Positions 35,699 to 45,067 of a stretch of 64,000 nt of DNA are shown piece after piece. Every line of letters starts with the position of its first letter. Within the stretch, counting starts at the first letter, position 1. Source of the DNA: Myxococcales bacterium (GTDB lineage Bacteria; Myxococcota_A; Polyangia; Haliangiales; Haliangiaceae); assembly GCA_947483555.1 (NCBI GenBank), contig CANKMW010000006.1, positions 88,711-152,710 of the forward strand, in the 5' to 3' direction. A program made the position numbers and the translations under genes. The notes beneath the pieces were generated by a model that was given only the letters and a program-made list of their open reading frames with translations, did not search any database and had not been told where the DNA came from.

Positions 35699-37093
35699 CT
35701 AGAAGCGGCCGCCGAGGCCGAGCCCGGCGTAATCGGGGCCGACGGTCGGCTGCAGGGCGACGGCGCGCACATCGATCTGACCGGTCGACGGCGGGCCCTT
35801 GTCACGGAACGTGTAGTAGACGGCCGACAGGCCGATGACGCCGGCCAGGCCCCAGCCGCCGAAGGCGCCGTACTTGATCTGATCCTTGCGATCGAAGTTC
35901 TTGTCGCCCAGCGCGAGGTCACTCGAATAGATGTATGCGTAGGTCGCGCCGCCGGCGATGGCGGCCGCGAAGACGTAGGCCACGACGGCGTCGGTCCGCG
36001 ACGGCTTGCGCTTGAGGTTGGGCCGGATCGACAGCTCGGTCTTGGCCTGCACGTCGACGCGGGCCCGGTACGTCTTGTAGCCGCTGCGCGAGATCGAGAC
36101 GGTATGGACGCCCTCCTTCACCGGCTTGCGGCACGGTGCGCGCTCGCAGATCAGCTCGCGATCGACGTGGACGCGCACGTTGTCGAGGCCCGAGCCACGG
36201 ATGTCGAGGTAGCCGACCGGGGTCCCCGACAGGCTGGCGACGATCTCGTGGGTCTCGCCGGCGATGATCTCGACCGCGTGCTCGGTCTCGTCGTAGCCGT
36301 CGGCGGACACCCACACCACGTGCTTGCCGGGCTTGAGGTTGCCCGAGAACGGTGTCTGCCCGATCGCGCCCGAGGCCTTGTCGTCGATGAAGATGCTGGC
36401 CCCGGGGACGTTGCTGCGGATCTCGAGCCAGCCCAGGTAGTCCTCCTCCGACAGCACGACCTGCAAGATCACCAGCCGGTTGGGATCGGGCGACAGCGTC
36501 GAGTCCTTCGACTTGTGACCGCGCTTCTCGATCAGGATCTTGTGGGTGCCGTCGAGCGAGCCCGACCACGGGGTCTGTGCGAACACGCCGTTCTTCTTGT
36601 CGTCGAGGTAGATGTTGGCGCCCTGCGGCTCGGTCTCGATGACCACCAGCGAGCGGGTCTTGCCGGCCAGCTGCTGGACCTCCTCGGACGGCGTGGTCGG
36701 CGGCGCGTCGGGGCTGGCCGGCGGCGCCTTCATGCGCTCGATCTCCTTCTCGATGACGGCGATGGCCTTGTCGACCTCGGCCTTGTCGGACGCCTTGGGC
36801 ACCGCGACCAGGTAGTCCTTGTAGTACTTGACCGCCAGCCCGTAGGCCTCGGCGTCGACCTGCTTCTTGCCCTTCAGGTAGTACGCGGTGCCGGTGTTGT
36901 AGAGCAGGTCGGGCAAGGCGCGGGCGCTGTACGCCTCCTTGAACTTGTTCGCCGCGTCGTCGTAGTTGCCGGCGCTGATCGCGCGCTGCGCGTCATCGAA
37001 CAGCCCCTGCGCGCGTTGCAGGGAGTCGGGTTGCGCGAGGGCAGGGACGGCGGCCAGGGCCACCAGCGACAAGGCGAGGAGGATACGCACCAT
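35699..37093 (-). CDS. TPR and PEGA domain protein, paralog of 30392-31858
   Basis: 464 residues with signal peptide MVRILLALSLVALAAVPALA. TPR-like repeats (about 25-115), then three PEGA-type domains (about 140-355; VIETEPQGANIYLDDKKNG, IRSNVPGASIFIDDKASG, IRGSGLDNVRVHVDRE) and C-terminal hydrophobic segments (VAYVFAAAIAGGATYAYIY, GLAGVIGLSAVYYTF). The two paralogs share order and many exact stretches (for example VLSEEDYLGWLEI), indicating duplication within the region. TATCCT lies 9 bases before the ATG on the minus strand. Unlike its paralog it stands alone, without a kinase. Confidence 0.85.
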   Translation of the reverse strand: MVRILLALSLVALAAVPALAQPDSLQRAQGLFDDAQRAISAGNYDDAANKFKEAYSARALPDLLYNTGTAYYLKGKKQVDAEAYGLAVKYYKDYLVAVPKASDKAEVDKAIAVIEKEIERMKAPPASPDAPPTTPSEEVQQLAGKTRSLVVIETEPQGANIYLDDKKNGVFAQTPWSGSLDGTHKILIEKRGHKSKDSTLSPDPNRLVILQVVLSEEDYLGWLEIRSNVPGASIFIDDKASGAIGQTPFSGNLKPGKHVVWVSADGYDETEHAVEIIAGETHEIVASLSGTPVGYLDIRGSGLDNVRVHVDRELICERAPCRKPVKEGVHTVSISRSGYKTYRARVDVQAKTELSIRPNLKRKPSRTDAVVAYVFAAAIAGGATYAYIYSSDLALGDKNFDRKDQIKYGAFGGWGLAGVIGLSAVYYTFRDKGPPSTGQIDVRAVALQPTVGPDYAGLGLGGRF

Positions 37094-37128
37094 GGCCGGG
37101 GGAGGATACCACCGCAGGCCGGGTGTGC

Positions 37129-37803
37129 TCAGGCCAGGAACGTCACGTTGGTCGCGACCGGGGCGCGATCGGTCCGGAACTGGTTGGTCGGCGACGCCTG
37201 GTCCTCGAAACCGAGCGCGATGCCGAACAGGATGTCGAGCTCGGCCGTGAAGCCGAGCTGTTCACGCAGCACCTTGGGGTAGGCGGCGATCGACGCCATC
37301 GAGCAGGCGGCGAGGCCGGCGGCGGTGACCGCCGGCAGCAGCTGGCCGAGCCAGACCCCGATGTCGATCAGCGCATAGGGGCCGAGCCGGCGGTCGACGG
37401 CGACCACGGCGAGGTGGGGGGCGTCGAAGATCTCGTAGTTGCGCAACCAGGCGTCGTAGCGGCGCGACTTGTCGTCGCGCGCGATCCCCATGGCGCCGTA
37501 GAGCGCGAAGCCGCACGCCCGACGGTGCGACAGGTATGGCTCCGGGTAGTCCATGGGGAACGCGACGTCGGGCGACGGCAGGCCGCCCTTGGCGGCGGTG
37601 ACCAGCGCGGTGCGCACCACCTCGGTTCGTGGCGGCTCGGTGACGACCACCCGCCACGGCTGCGTGTTGCACCACGACGGCGCGTGCTGCGCGGCGGCGA
37701 ACACCGCGGCCAGGCGCTCGCGCGGCACCCGCTCGGGGCGAAACGCGCGCACGCTCTTGCGGGCGCCGAACACGCGGGCGAGCGTCTCGAGGTCGGCGGT
37801 CAT
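37129..37803 (-). CDS. nitroreductase family protein
   Basis: 224 residues, an FMN-dependent nitroreductase-like fold: [25 protein letters not shown], then [15 protein letters not shown] (the typical FMN-binding N-Q-P-W motif), [21 protein letters not shown] and [11 protein letters not shown] near the end. Members reduce nitroaromatics, quinones or flavins with NAD(P)H; the substrate is not predictable. The ATG overlaps the stop of the DUF971 gene (ATGA at 37800-37803), so the two are co-translated. Confidence 0.88.
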   Translation of the reverse strand: MTADLETLARVFGARKSVRAFRPERVPRERLAAVFAAAQHAPSWCNTQPWRVVVTEPPRTEVVRTALVTAAKGGLPSPDVAFPMDYPEPYLSHRRACGFALYGAMGIARDDKSRRYDAWLRNYEIFDAPHLAVVAVDRRLGPYALIDIGVWLGQLLPAVTAAGLAACSMASIAAYPKVLREQLGFTAELDILFGIALGFEDQASPTNQFRTDRAPVATNVTFLA

Positions 37804-38132
37804 GGCGCGGCGGCGGGCTTGCGGTTGGGATGCGACGCGTGCAGGTCGCGGAAGCGATAGATGCCGGTGGCGTGGGTGTCGGAGAACGCGATCTGCACGC
37901 CGTAGTTGCCCACCAGGTTCATGGTGCTGACGATGATGTCGGCTGGCACGCTGGCCGGGTCGAGGATGCGCTCGCCGGTGGCCTCGGACTGGCAGTGGGC
38001 GCAGCTGCAGCGCTGGCGCAGGACGCGCGCCGGCCACACGTCCTCTTCGCCTTCGTCCCAGACGAACCGCACGCTGGCCTGGCCGAGGCCGATGATCTCG
38101 AGAGGCATGGGCATCGGACCGAGGCTTAGCAT
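37800..38132 (-). CDS. DUF971 (gamma-butyrobetaine hydroxylase-like N-terminal) protein
   Basis: 110 residues from ATG 38132; ATGs at 38114 and 38108 are possible shorter starts. Matches the stand-alone DUF971 pattern: [36 protein letters not shown] (zinc-type cysteines), [27 protein letters not shown]. Small proteins of this family are often encoded with iron-sulfur or cofactor-related genes; a carrier or assembly role has been suggested for relatives. Here it precedes a nitroreductase in a two-gene operon. Confidence 0.82.
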   Translation of the reverse strand: MLSLGPMPMPLEIIGLGQASVRFVWDEGEEDVWPARVLRQRCSCAHCQSEATGERILDPASVPADIIVSTMNLVGNYGVQIAFSDTHATGIYRFRDLHASHPNRKPAAAP

Positions 38133-38213
38133 GGGCGCAGCAGGCGGCGCTCGCGGCGCGGCCCAAGGTCCGGGTAGCCGGGCCGCCGCGCGCCACGGTG
38201 ATAGGATCGGCTG

Positions 38214-38510
38214 GTGAGGCCGCTCACGACCGACATGACCGCGGTTGACCGCCGCCCCTACTTCCTGTGGGACGAGGACGTGTCGATCGCGGAGCTGCGT
38301 GCGGTGCTCGACGGGCCGGACGGTGCGGCGCGCGACCGGCTGCTCGGCAAGATGTTGCGCGAGGCCCGCGACCTCGACGTCTGGCGCTTCGTCCGACCAT
38401 CCGAGGTCTCGGCCGCGCTGGAGCGCCTGCGCCCTCGGCTGGGCCGGCGGTACCGGTTCTGGCGGTTCCTCATCGAGGGCTGGCGAAGCGATGGCCTCCT
38501 CGCCGGCTAG
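38214..38510 (+). CDS. small partner protein of the AbiEii-like nucleotidyltransferase
   Basis: 98 residues from a GTG at 38214; TAGGAT lies 6 bases upstream, which favours this start over the ATG at 38235. Distinctive parts are [19 protein letters not shown] and [20 protein letters not shown]. No known domain, but small proteins of this kind immediately precede nucleotidyltransferases of the AbiEii type. It probably forms a two-gene toxin/antitoxin-like unit with the next gene, one base downstream. Which partner neutralises which is unknown. Confidence 0.62.
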   Translation: MRPLTTDMTAVDRRPYFLWDEDVSIAELRAVLDGPDGAARDRLLGKMLREARDLDVWRFVRPSEVSAALERLRPRLGRRYRFWRFLIEGWRSDGLLAG

Positions 38511-38511
38511 C

Positions 38512-39153
38512 ATGCTCAGCGCGCTGCAGCTGGACGTGCTGCGCGCGTTCTTCGCCCGCGAGCGGGGATTCTTCCTGACCGGCGGCGGCGCGCTCGCCGG
38601 CTTTCACCTCGGCCATCGGCCCACCGACGATCTCGATCTGTTCACCGACGACGCCGCCGCGTTCGAGCGCGGCCGCTTCGTCCTGGAGGCGGTGGCGGCC
38701 GAACTGGGTGCGGGACTGGAGGTCCGGCAGGCTGCACCGCTGTTCAAGCGCTTCGTCCTGACCCGACCGGAGGCCGGGGTGGTCGTCGATCTGGTGTGCG
38801 ATCGCGGGCCGCAGCTGGTGCGAGACAAGCCCGAGCACGGAGGGATTCGCGTCGATCCGCCCGAGGAGATCCTCGCCAACAAGCTCACGACGGTCGTCGG
38901 CCGCGCCGAGGAACGCGATCTGGTCGATCTGCTCCATCTCGAACGTGCCGGCTACCGCATCGAGTCGGGCCTCGATGCGGCGCTGGCCAAGGACGGCGGG
39001 TGCACGCCGGCAACGCTGGCGTGGATCCTGTCCGAGATCGTGATCCCTGACGGCGTGTCGTTGCCGGGTGGGATCAGCGCGGCGGAGCTGCGCGCCTTCG
39101 TCGACGATCTGGTGCGGCGGCTGCGCCGGGCAGCGCTGCCGCCGGCCGGCTGA
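38512..39153 (+). CDS. AbiEii/AbiGii-type nucleotidyltransferase
   Basis: 213 residues from ATG 38512 (an ATG at 38491, overlapping the upstream gene, is possible). The nucleotidyltransferase signature is [26 protein letters not shown] (GG...DxD form), followed by [13 protein letters not shown] and [24 protein letters not shown], the usual AbiEii order. Family members are toxins of type IV toxin-antitoxin/abortive-infection systems that add nucleotides to tRNA. An AbiEi winged-helix antitoxin is not present; the small upstream gene takes that place. Confidence 0.8.
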   Translation: MLSALQLDVLRAFFARERGFFLTGGGALAGFHLGHRPTDDLDLFTDDAAAFERGRFVLEAVAAELGAGLEVRQAAPLFKRFVLTRPEAGVVVDLVCDRGPQLVRDKPEHGGIRVDPPEEILANKLTTVVGRAEERDLVDLLHLERAGYRIESGLDAALAKDGGCTPATLAWILSEIVIPDGVSLPGGISAAELRAFVDDLVRRLRRAALPPAG

Positions 39154-39687
39154 TCAGCCGGGAAGCGGGCAGGCCAGCTCGAGCGCGGTGCACTCGGGTG
39201 GGGTGTCGATCGTGAGCGCGCCGGCGGGCAGCGCTTGACCGGCGAGGCCGCAGGTGATCGTGCGGCGCAGCTCGGTGACCTCCTCGGAAGCGGCGTCGAG
39301 GCAGGCCCGGAGATCGGAGAGGGTCTTGCCGCAGCCGGTCGACTGGTAGTCGACCGCGTCGCAGCCGACGCCGGCGACGATCGTCGACACCAGGGTCTGG
39401 ACCTGGGCCGGCGGGTTGTTGATGCAGTCGCTGACGAAGTCGCCGCAGGCGGCGGCGGTCTCGGTCTGCTCGATGCCGAGCGCGGTGCAGGCGACCTCGA
39501 CGAACAGCGACTCGCGGTACTGATCGAGCAGGTAGTCCTCGAAGGCGCTGCACACCTTGGCGGCGGCGGCGTCGCCGGCGGCGGCCAGCGTCGCATTCTC
39601 GTCGACGTCGGCGGGGAACCAGTCGGCGCCACCACATGCGGCGGCGCCGGCCAGCACGAACGGGATCGGGATGCAGAGTCTGGACAT
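39154..39687 (-). CDS. Cys-rich lipoprotein
   Basis: 177 residues. Signal sequence MSRLCIPIPFVLAGAAAC with lipobox (GAAAC). The mature part has nine or ten cysteines (KVCSAF, VACTAL, AACGDF, SDCINN, GCDAV, GCGKT, RACLDA, TCGLA) spread evenly, suggesting a disulfide-knotted helical protein outside the cytoplasm. No domain recognised. Its stop is adjacent to that of the AbiEii-like gene, to which it is convergent. ORF segments upstream of 39687 have no coding character. Confidence 0.68.
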   Translation of the reverse strand: MSRLCIPIPFVLAGAAACGGADWFPADVDENATLAAAGDAAAAKVCSAFEDYLLDQYRESLFVEVACTALGIEQTETAAACGDFVSDCINNPPAQVQTLVSTIVAGVGCDAVDYQSTGCGKTLSDLRACLDAASEEVTELRRTITCGLAGQALPAGALTIDTPPECTALELACPLPG

Positions 39688-39845
39688 GGGCCCCACTGGT
39701 TCAATCACCGTGCCCGCGCGGAGGTGACCAGTATCAACGAGTTGGCAGCGGCCTTGTGCGCGAACGTTGCCAGGTTTCGTCACGGTCACCGTCACCTACA
39801 CGAAGCTCGGTGTGCGTGATGGTCACCGCCGTCGTCGGAAGCGCT

Positions 39846-41108
39846 TCAGCGACGACCGCGGCGGGTCGAGATCTCGGTGCACCAGAGCGCCTCGATCGGC
39901 GCCGCGACGAGACGGTCACCAAATGGCAGCGTCTTCGAGCCTGCATAGAGGACGAGCCCGTGGTGAAAGCGCCCCGGCACGCGCGCCTGTAGGTGTCGTA
40001 GCCCGCTGAAGTCTTCAGCGCGCACCGTCTCCGCCGACTTGACCTCGATGCCAACGATGCGCCCGTCCGCACTCTCGAGCACCGCGTCGACCTCGACTCC
40101 GTCACGGGTGCGGTAGTGGTGCAGCGTCGCCCGGGTCTCAGCCCAGCCGAGCTGACGTGCGAGCTCCCCGAGGACGAAGTTCTCGAGCAGGTACCCGCTC
40201 GCCGCCTCGTCGCGCTGGAGCCGCTTCACCGTGCGGCCCTGCAGGTGCGCACAGAGACCGCTGTCCACGAAGAGCAGCTTGCGCATCCGCACGGCCCGCT
40301 CGGTCGTCGACGCGCTCCATGGCAGCACGCGCTTGATGAGGAACACCTCCTCGAAGAGCGCGAGGTAGCGCTCGAGCGTCGTCGCCGGCAGCCCGGCGTC
40401 CGACGCGAGCCGTTCGGTCTTCAACAGCTGCGCGGCGCGGCCCGCCATCGTCTTGAGGAGCTGGTGAAGCGCATCGCGACGCTGGATGTCGGCGAGTTGC
40501 GACACGTCGCGATCAACCAGGTCACCGGCGTACGCGGAGAAGAAGCGCGCTCGACGCCCTTCGTCGCGACGGACCGCCTCCGGGAACCCGCCGCGGGCGA
40601 CGCGCTCCACGTAGCCCTCGCGCGATTCGCCGCCGTGGGTGCGAAGCTGCACGTCGTCGGAGAACACGGCATCGATGAAGCCCTCACGGCGCTGTTCGAC
40701 TTCTCCTTGGGAGAAAGGCCAGAGCTCGAGGGTCTCCATACGGCCGACCAGCGCGTCCGGGAGCTTTCTCAGCCCGAGCAGGCGCGCGGAGCCGGTCAGC
40801 AGAAATTGCCCGGCAACCCTCGAGCGATCGACGGCGGCCTTGATGGCAAGCATCAGCTCCGGCACACGTTGCACCTCGTCGATGACCAACAGCCCCTCGT
40901 GTCGGACGAAGCGGTTGGGATCGGCGCGGGCCGCCGCCAGCGTGGTGGCGTCATCCAGCGTTCGCTCCTCGCCGACGCGGCCCCGCATCAACGCATGAAC
41001 GAGGGTGCTCTTGCCGGCCTGTCGCGCTCCGTTGATGGCCACCACTCGCGTGTCGGTCAGCGCTGCTGCCGCAGCGGTTGCGAGGTGACGTTCGAGGATC
41101 CGTGACAT
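39846..41108 (-). CDS. AAA ATPase with DUF4143 domain
   Basis: 420 residues. P-loop ATPase (INGARQAGKSTLVHAL, Walker A near 30; LLVIDEVQRVPEL, Walker B near 85; TGSARLLGLRKL sensor) followed by a DUF4143 restriction-endonuclease-like C-terminal domain (HYRTRDGVEVDAVLE ... VGIEVKSAE, the D-ExK style nuclease core). Such genes are widespread, often horizontally moved and of unknown role. A 23-bp repeat array begins 20 bases upstream of the ATG. TACCGT lies 6 bases before the start on the minus strand. Confidence 0.88.
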   Translation of the reverse strand: MSRILERHLATAAAAALTDTRVVAINGARQAGKSTLVHALMRGRVGEERTLDDATTLAAARADPNRFVRHEGLLVIDEVQRVPELMLAIKAAVDRSRVAGQFLLTGSARLLGLRKLPDALVGRMETLELWPFSQGEVEQRREGFIDAVFSDDVQLRTHGGESREGYVERVARGGFPEAVRRDEGRRARFFSAYAGDLVDRDVSQLADIQRRDALHQLLKTMAGRAAQLLKTERLASDAGLPATTLERYLALFEEVFLIKRVLPWSASTTERAVRMRKLLFVDSGLCAHLQGRTVKRLQRDEAASGYLLENFVLGELARQLGWAETRATLHHYRTRDGVEVDAVLESADGRIVGIEVKSAETVRAEDFSGLRHLQARVPGRFHHGLVLYAGSKTLPFGDRLVAAPIEALWCTEISTRRGRR

Positions 41109-41127
41109 CCTTGGACGGTACTCGATC

Positions 41128-41242
41128 GCGGTGGAATTGCCAGCGTCGAAGTGGTGGATTTGCCAGTATCCGAGTGGTGGAATTGCCAGCGTCGAAGTGG
41201 TGGATTTGCCAGTATCCAAGTGGTGGAATTGCCACCATGGTG
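41128..41242. repeat. five alternating 23-bp repeat units upstream of the DUF4143 ATPase
   Basis: Units at 41128, 41151, 41174, 41197 and 41220 each begin GTGGTGGAATTGCCA or GTGGTGGATTTGCCA (the first has GCG). They alternate between an A form ending GCGTCGAA and a B form ending GTATCCGA or GTATCCAA, so the true period is 46 bp; the last unit diverges. TTGCCA recurs once more near 41251. Iteron-like operators are the simplest reading. Confidence 0.85.
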
Positions 41243-41296
41243 ATGGTCGGTTTGCCATCCAGATCCGAGCCGCCTCACATGGTAGCGTGCGCCGCC

Positions 41297-42664
41297 ATGC
41301 CTCCGACCTCGCCGCGTCGACCGCGCCCTCCTCCAGGAGGCAAGCGTCCCGATGCCCGCGGACCATCGCGATCACGCACCCCGCCGGGTGGGCCGGCACG
41401 TGGCGCGCCGCGCCAGCGCCGCTCGCTGTCGATGCCATCGGCACCGGGGGCAAGCGGCTGGGAAGGCGACCGGCGGATGGGGCCGGCGCTCGAGGACGCG
41501 CTGCTCGCCGCGGGGTATGACGACGTCACCGCCGAGAGCCTCACCCATCCCGTCCATCCGTACCCGGCGCGGCTGCACCCGGCGACCGCGGCGCGGCTGA
41601 TCGCGATCGTCATGGACACCGCCGGCCGGGGCGCCGCGGTGCTCGACCCGTTCTGCGGCTCGGGCACCGTGCTGATCGAGGCGCGGGCGGCGGGGTGGCG
41701 GGCGCTGGGCGTCGACCTCAACCCGCTGGCGGTGCGACTGGCGCGGGTCAAGACCTGGACCGCGCCGGTGCCGCGGCGCCGGCTGGCGCGCGAGCTCGGT
41801 CGCCGCATCGCCGGCGACGTGATGCTGGCCGGGCGCGAGGCACGGCGCGCCGGGGCCACGGCGCCGCCGCTGCGCGGGCCGGCCGGGTTCGATCCCAACG
41901 CGCGCCAGCGTCGCATCGGCAAGTGGTTCTCGCCGCACGTGCGCCGCGAGCTCGAGTCGATCATGGCCGCCATCGACGAGGTCGCCGTCGACGACGCCGA
42001 GGTCGCCGAGGTGCTGACGATGGCGCTGTCCGGAATCCTGTACAAGGTCTCGCACCGGCGCAGCGACACCGATCCGACCTGGGTCGAGCGCGCGGTGGCG
42101 CGCGGCGCGGCGGCGCGGTTGTTCGGCGATCGGGTCGAGATGATCGTCGCCGGGCTCGAAGATCTGGCCCGGGTACCCGGGCTGATGCCGCAGGTGATCG
42201 AGGCCGACGCCCGCGCCCTGGCCAAGCTGGACCTGCCCCCGGTGATGGGCATCGTGACCTCGCCTCCGTACGCCGGCACCTACGACTACGCCGAGCAGCA
42301 CCGCCTGCGCTTCGACTTCTTCGGCATCCGCCACCGCGCCTTCGACGACGGTGAGCTGGCGCCGCGGCGGGCCTTCCTGTCCAACAGCGCGGCGGCGACC
42401 ACCCGCTGGCGCGCCGATCTCGGCGACGCCGTCGGCGCCCTGGTCAGCGCCCTGGCGCCGGGCGGGCTGGCCGCGCTGGTGGTCGGCGACTCGATCGCCG
42501 GCAAGGTCTGCTTCGCCGACGAGGATCTGCGCAGCGTGCTCGACGATCGCGTCGACGTCGTGGCCTGGGCATGGCAGGAACGCCAGAAGCTGGGGCCGGA
42601 GCGGCACCTGTTTCCTCGCGATCGACCCAAGCGCGAGCACATCATCGTCCTGCACCGGCGGTGA
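41297..42664 (+). CDS. DNA adenine/N4-cytosine methyltransferase
   Basis: 455 residues from ATG 41297 (an ATG at 41279 is also possible). A Pro/Arg-rich tail precedes HPYPARLHPATAARL, the SAM-binding motif I DPFCGSGTVLIEA (about 117) and the catalytic motif TSPPYAGTYDY (about 321), the (D/N/S)PPY class that methylates exocyclic amines. Motif order I before IV marks a gamma/zeta-type arrangement or a PF01555-like enzyme. No restriction endonuclease lies next to it, so it looks like an orphan methylase. The gene ends in GTGA overlap with a flippase gene. Target could also be RNA. Confidence 0.82.
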   Translation: MPPTSPRRPRPPPGGKRPDARGPSRSRTPPGGPARGAPRQRRSLSMPSAPGASGWEGDRRMGPALEDALLAAGYDDVTAESLTHPVHPYPARLHPATAARLIAIVMDTAGRGAAVLDPFCGSGTVLIEARAAGWRALGVDLNPLAVRLARVKTWTAPVPRRRLARELGRRIAGDVMLAGREARRAGATAPPLRGPAGFDPNARQRRIGKWFSPHVRRELESIMAAIDEVAVDDAEVAEVLTMALSGILYKVSHRRSDTDPTWVERAVARGAAARLFGDRVEMIVAGLEDLARVPGLMPQVIEADARALAKLDLPPVMGIVTSPPYAGTYDYAEQHRLRFDFFGIRHRAFDDGELAPRRAFLSNSAAATTRWRADLGDAVGALVSALAPGGLAALVVGDSIAGKVCFADEDLRSVLDDRVDVVAWAWQERQKLGPERHLFPRDRPKREHIIVLHRR

Positions 42665-44160
42665 CGGCGGTGTCCGACGCAGCGGCGCAGCGCACGAAGG
42701 ACGCCAGGGACGCGGCGGTCTACGTCGCGGCGCGCAGCCTGGCCGGGATGTTGTTCCTGGTCACGTACGTGATCGCGCTCCACAGCTACGGCGAGGTCGA
42801 GTTCCAGTACGTGGCCGCGGTGCTGCTGGTGTACGAGTCGGCGATCGCGCTCGGTTCGCTCGGGCTACCCGACGCGGTCTTCTACTTCATCGGCCGGACG
42901 CCCGAGCGCGCAGCGGCGATCGTGCGCCAGGTCTCGGCGTTGCTGCTGGCGGCGGCGATCCCGGTCACCGCGCTCGGTGCAGTCGCCGCGGTGGCGATGT
43001 CGGACGACAACGTCGACCTGGTGGCGGCGATCCCGTGGCTGGCCCTGGTGATCCTGATCGAGCTGCCGACCCAGCCGGCGGTCAACCAGCTCATCGCCCA
43101 CGGCTACGCCGGGACCGCCTCGGCGCTGTTCTTCGGCTTCGCCGTCCTGCGCACGTCGGCGGTGGTCGCGCCGCTGGTGGCGCCGGTCTCGATCACGTTC
43201 ATCCCGGTGGCGATGGCGGTGCTCGGCGTGACGCGGCTGGCCGCCCACCTGATCATCCTGTGGCGCCTGTACCCGATGCCGGCCGGCGAGCGCTGGTTCG
43301 ACAAGGTCCAGCTGCGCACCATCCTGTGGTGGGCGATCCCGGCCGGCATGGCCGCCACCGTCGGCAAGATCAACCCGCAGATCGACAAGTACACCGTCAA
43401 GCTGATGCTCGGCGGCGAGGTGTTCTCGCACTACACCGCGGCCGCGCTCGAGATCCCGCTGGTCACGATGATCCCGTACGCGATCGGCGCGGTCATGCAG
43501 GTCCGCTACGTGCGGCTGTTCGCCGCCGGCGACATCGTCGAGCTGCGCCGGCTGTGGTACCAGAACGTCGAGAAGACGATCGCCGCGGTGTTGCCGCTCG
43601 CGGTCCTGCTCATCGTCACCGGCCCCGAGGTGGTGTTGCTCCTGGCCAGCGAGAAACACGCCGCCGGCGCCACGGTGCCGTTCCAGATCTTCACGATCGT
43701 CCTGCTCCACCGGGTCGCGGCCTACGGGCCGATGCTGCAGGCCACCAACCAGGCGCCCTTGCTGATCAAGACCAGCCTGCTCATCCTCGGCACCAACCTG
43801 GTGCTGACCGTGCCGTGTACGCTGATCTTCGGCGCCTATGGAGCCGCCATCGCCACCGTGGTCGCCAACGTGCCGGCGTGGCTGCTCACGCTGTCCCGGA
43901 TCGGCGCGGCGATGGGCGGCACGGCCCGCGACGCCCTGCCGTGGCGCTTCTACGGCCGTGGCCTGGTCGTGACGGTCGGCCTCGGCGTCGTGCTGTGGCT
44001 GGTGCGGCCGCACGTCGACCTGGGCACCGGCCTGCGGCTGCTGGTGCTGTCGCTCGGCTACGCGGTCGCGTACCTCATCGTCGGGCGGCTGGCCGGGGTG
44101 CTGTCGGCGAGCGACGTCGCGCAGCTGCGACGCTGGCTCACCCTGGGGTTGTCGAAGTGA
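42661..44160 (+). CDS. polysaccharide/lipid flippase (MATE/Wzx superfamily)
   Basis: 499 residues from GTG 42661, overlapping the upstream stop by GTGA. About twelve to fourteen membrane spans, including MLFLVTYVIALHSYG, SALLLAAAIPVTALGAVAAVAM, FIPVAMAVLGVTRLAAHLIIL, LLILGTNLVLTVPCTLIFGAYGAAIATV and GLVVTVGLGVVLWLV. The fold and length fit Wzx-like oligosaccharide flippases. It overlaps aroE at its 3' end. The acceptor (O-antigen, lipid-linked sugar or other lipid) cannot be predicted. Confidence 0.82.
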   Translation: MTAVSDAAAQRTKDARDAAVYVAARSLAGMLFLVTYVIALHSYGEVEFQYVAAVLLVYESAIALGSLGLPDAVFYFIGRTPERAAAIVRQVSALLLAAAIPVTALGAVAAVAMSDDNVDLVAAIPWLALVILIELPTQPAVNQLIAHGYAGTASALFFGFAVLRTSAVVAPLVAPVSITFIPVAMAVLGVTRLAAHLIILWRLYPMPAGERWFDKVQLRTILWWAIPAGMAATVGKINPQIDKYTVKLMLGGEVFSHYTAAALEIPLVTMIPYAIGAVMQVRYVRLFAAGDIVELRRLWYQNVEKTIAAVLPLAVLLIVTGPEVVLLLASEKHAAGATVPFQIFTIVLLHRVAAYGPMLQATNQAPLLIKTSLLILGTNLVLTVPCTLIFGAYGAAIATVVANVPAWLLTLSRIGAAMGGTARDALPWRFYGRGLVVTVGLGVVLWLVRPHVDLGTGLRLLVLSLGYAVAYLIVGRLAGVLSASDVAQLRRWLTLGLSK

Positions 44161-44975
44161 CGCCGCCCATCTCGTCCGCGACGCGGCTGGCTGCGGTCCT
44201 GGGCTGGCCGGTCGTGCACTCGAAGAGCCCGGCCATGCACAACGCGGCGTTCGCCGCCGCCGGCCTCGACGCCGTGTTCGTCGCGTTGCCGGTGCCGCCC
44301 GCCGACCTGGCCACCGTGATCGGCGCGCTCGCCGCCACCGGCGCGCTCGGCGCCAGCGTCACCGTGCCGCACAAGGAGGCCGTGCTCGCCGCCTGTACGC
44401 GCCTCGATCCGCTGGCGGTGCGCGTCGGCGCGGTCAACTGCGTCGTCTTCGATGGCGGCGCCATCGTCGGCCACAACACCGACGCCAGCGGCTTCGTCGA
44501 CGGGCTCGCCGAGGCCGGCATCGCGGCGGCCGGCCGCGCCGTCGTGCTCGGCGGCGGCGGTGCGGCGCGCGCGGTGGCGGTCGGGCTGGGTGATGCCGGC
44601 GCCGAGGTCGTGGTGGTCGCGCGGCGGCCGGCGGCGGTGACCTGGTGTCCGGCGCGGCCGTGGGCCGAGCTGCCCGGGTTGCTCGCCGGCGCCGCCGTGC
44701 TCGTCGACAGCACCAGCGCCGGCCTGGACGCCGACACCGACCTGGCGCTCGCCGATGCCGTGCCGCTCGAGCGCCTGCCGGCCACCGCTGCGGTCGCGAC
44801 CCTCATCTACCACCGCCGCACCGTGCTCATCGAACGCGCCGCGGCTCGTGGCCTGGCGACCAGCGATGGTGCCGGCATGCTCCTGCACCAGGGCGCGCGC
44901 GCCTTCACGCTGTGGACCGGGATCCCGGCGCCGCTCGAGGCCATGCGCGCGGCGCTCCAGCCCGGGCGTCCCTGA
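44157..44975 (+). CDS. aroE: shikimate dehydrogenase
   Basis: 272 residues, GTG start overlapping the flippase stop (GTGA at 44157-44160). Shikimate-binding motif HSKSPAMHNAAF (about 21-32), VTVPHKEAV with the catalytic Lys, GHNTDASGFVDGL with the catalytic Asp, then the NADP-binding glycine loop VVLGGGGAARAVAVGL and the Arg pair of the NADPH-type site (VVARRPAAV). Catalyses reduction of 3-dehydroshikimate to shikimate in aromatic amino acid synthesis. It is the third gene of an unusual overlapping row with a DNA methylase and a flippase. Confidence 0.9.
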   Translation: MTPPISSATRLAAVLGWPVVHSKSPAMHNAAFAAAGLDAVFVALPVPPADLATVIGALAATGALGASVTVPHKEAVLAACTRLDPLAVRVGAVNCVVFDGGAIVGHNTDASGFVDGLAEAGIAAAGRAVVLGGGGAARAVAVGLGDAGAEVVVVARRPAAVTWCPARPWAELPGLLAGAAVLVDSTSAGLDADTDLALADAVPLERLPATAAVATLIYHRRTVLIERAAARGLATSDGAGMLLHQGARAFTLWTGIPAPLEAMRAALQPGRP

Positions 44976-45067
44976 CCGGTCAGGACCTGGCGGCCAGCCG
45001 CCGTGGCCGGCATCACGAACGCGCTTCTGGTCTTGCCGGCCGCGCCCTTGGTGTATAAGCCCCGACC

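Noticed and set aside
39688..39845. Small gene or RNA in the 158-base gap
   Set aside because: Contains short TCACGGTCACC-type repeats but no open frame with a plausible start and no stable terminator-like hairpin.
41128..41242. CRISPR-like array
   Set aside because: Units are contiguous with no spacers, alternate in two versions, and no cas gene is near.
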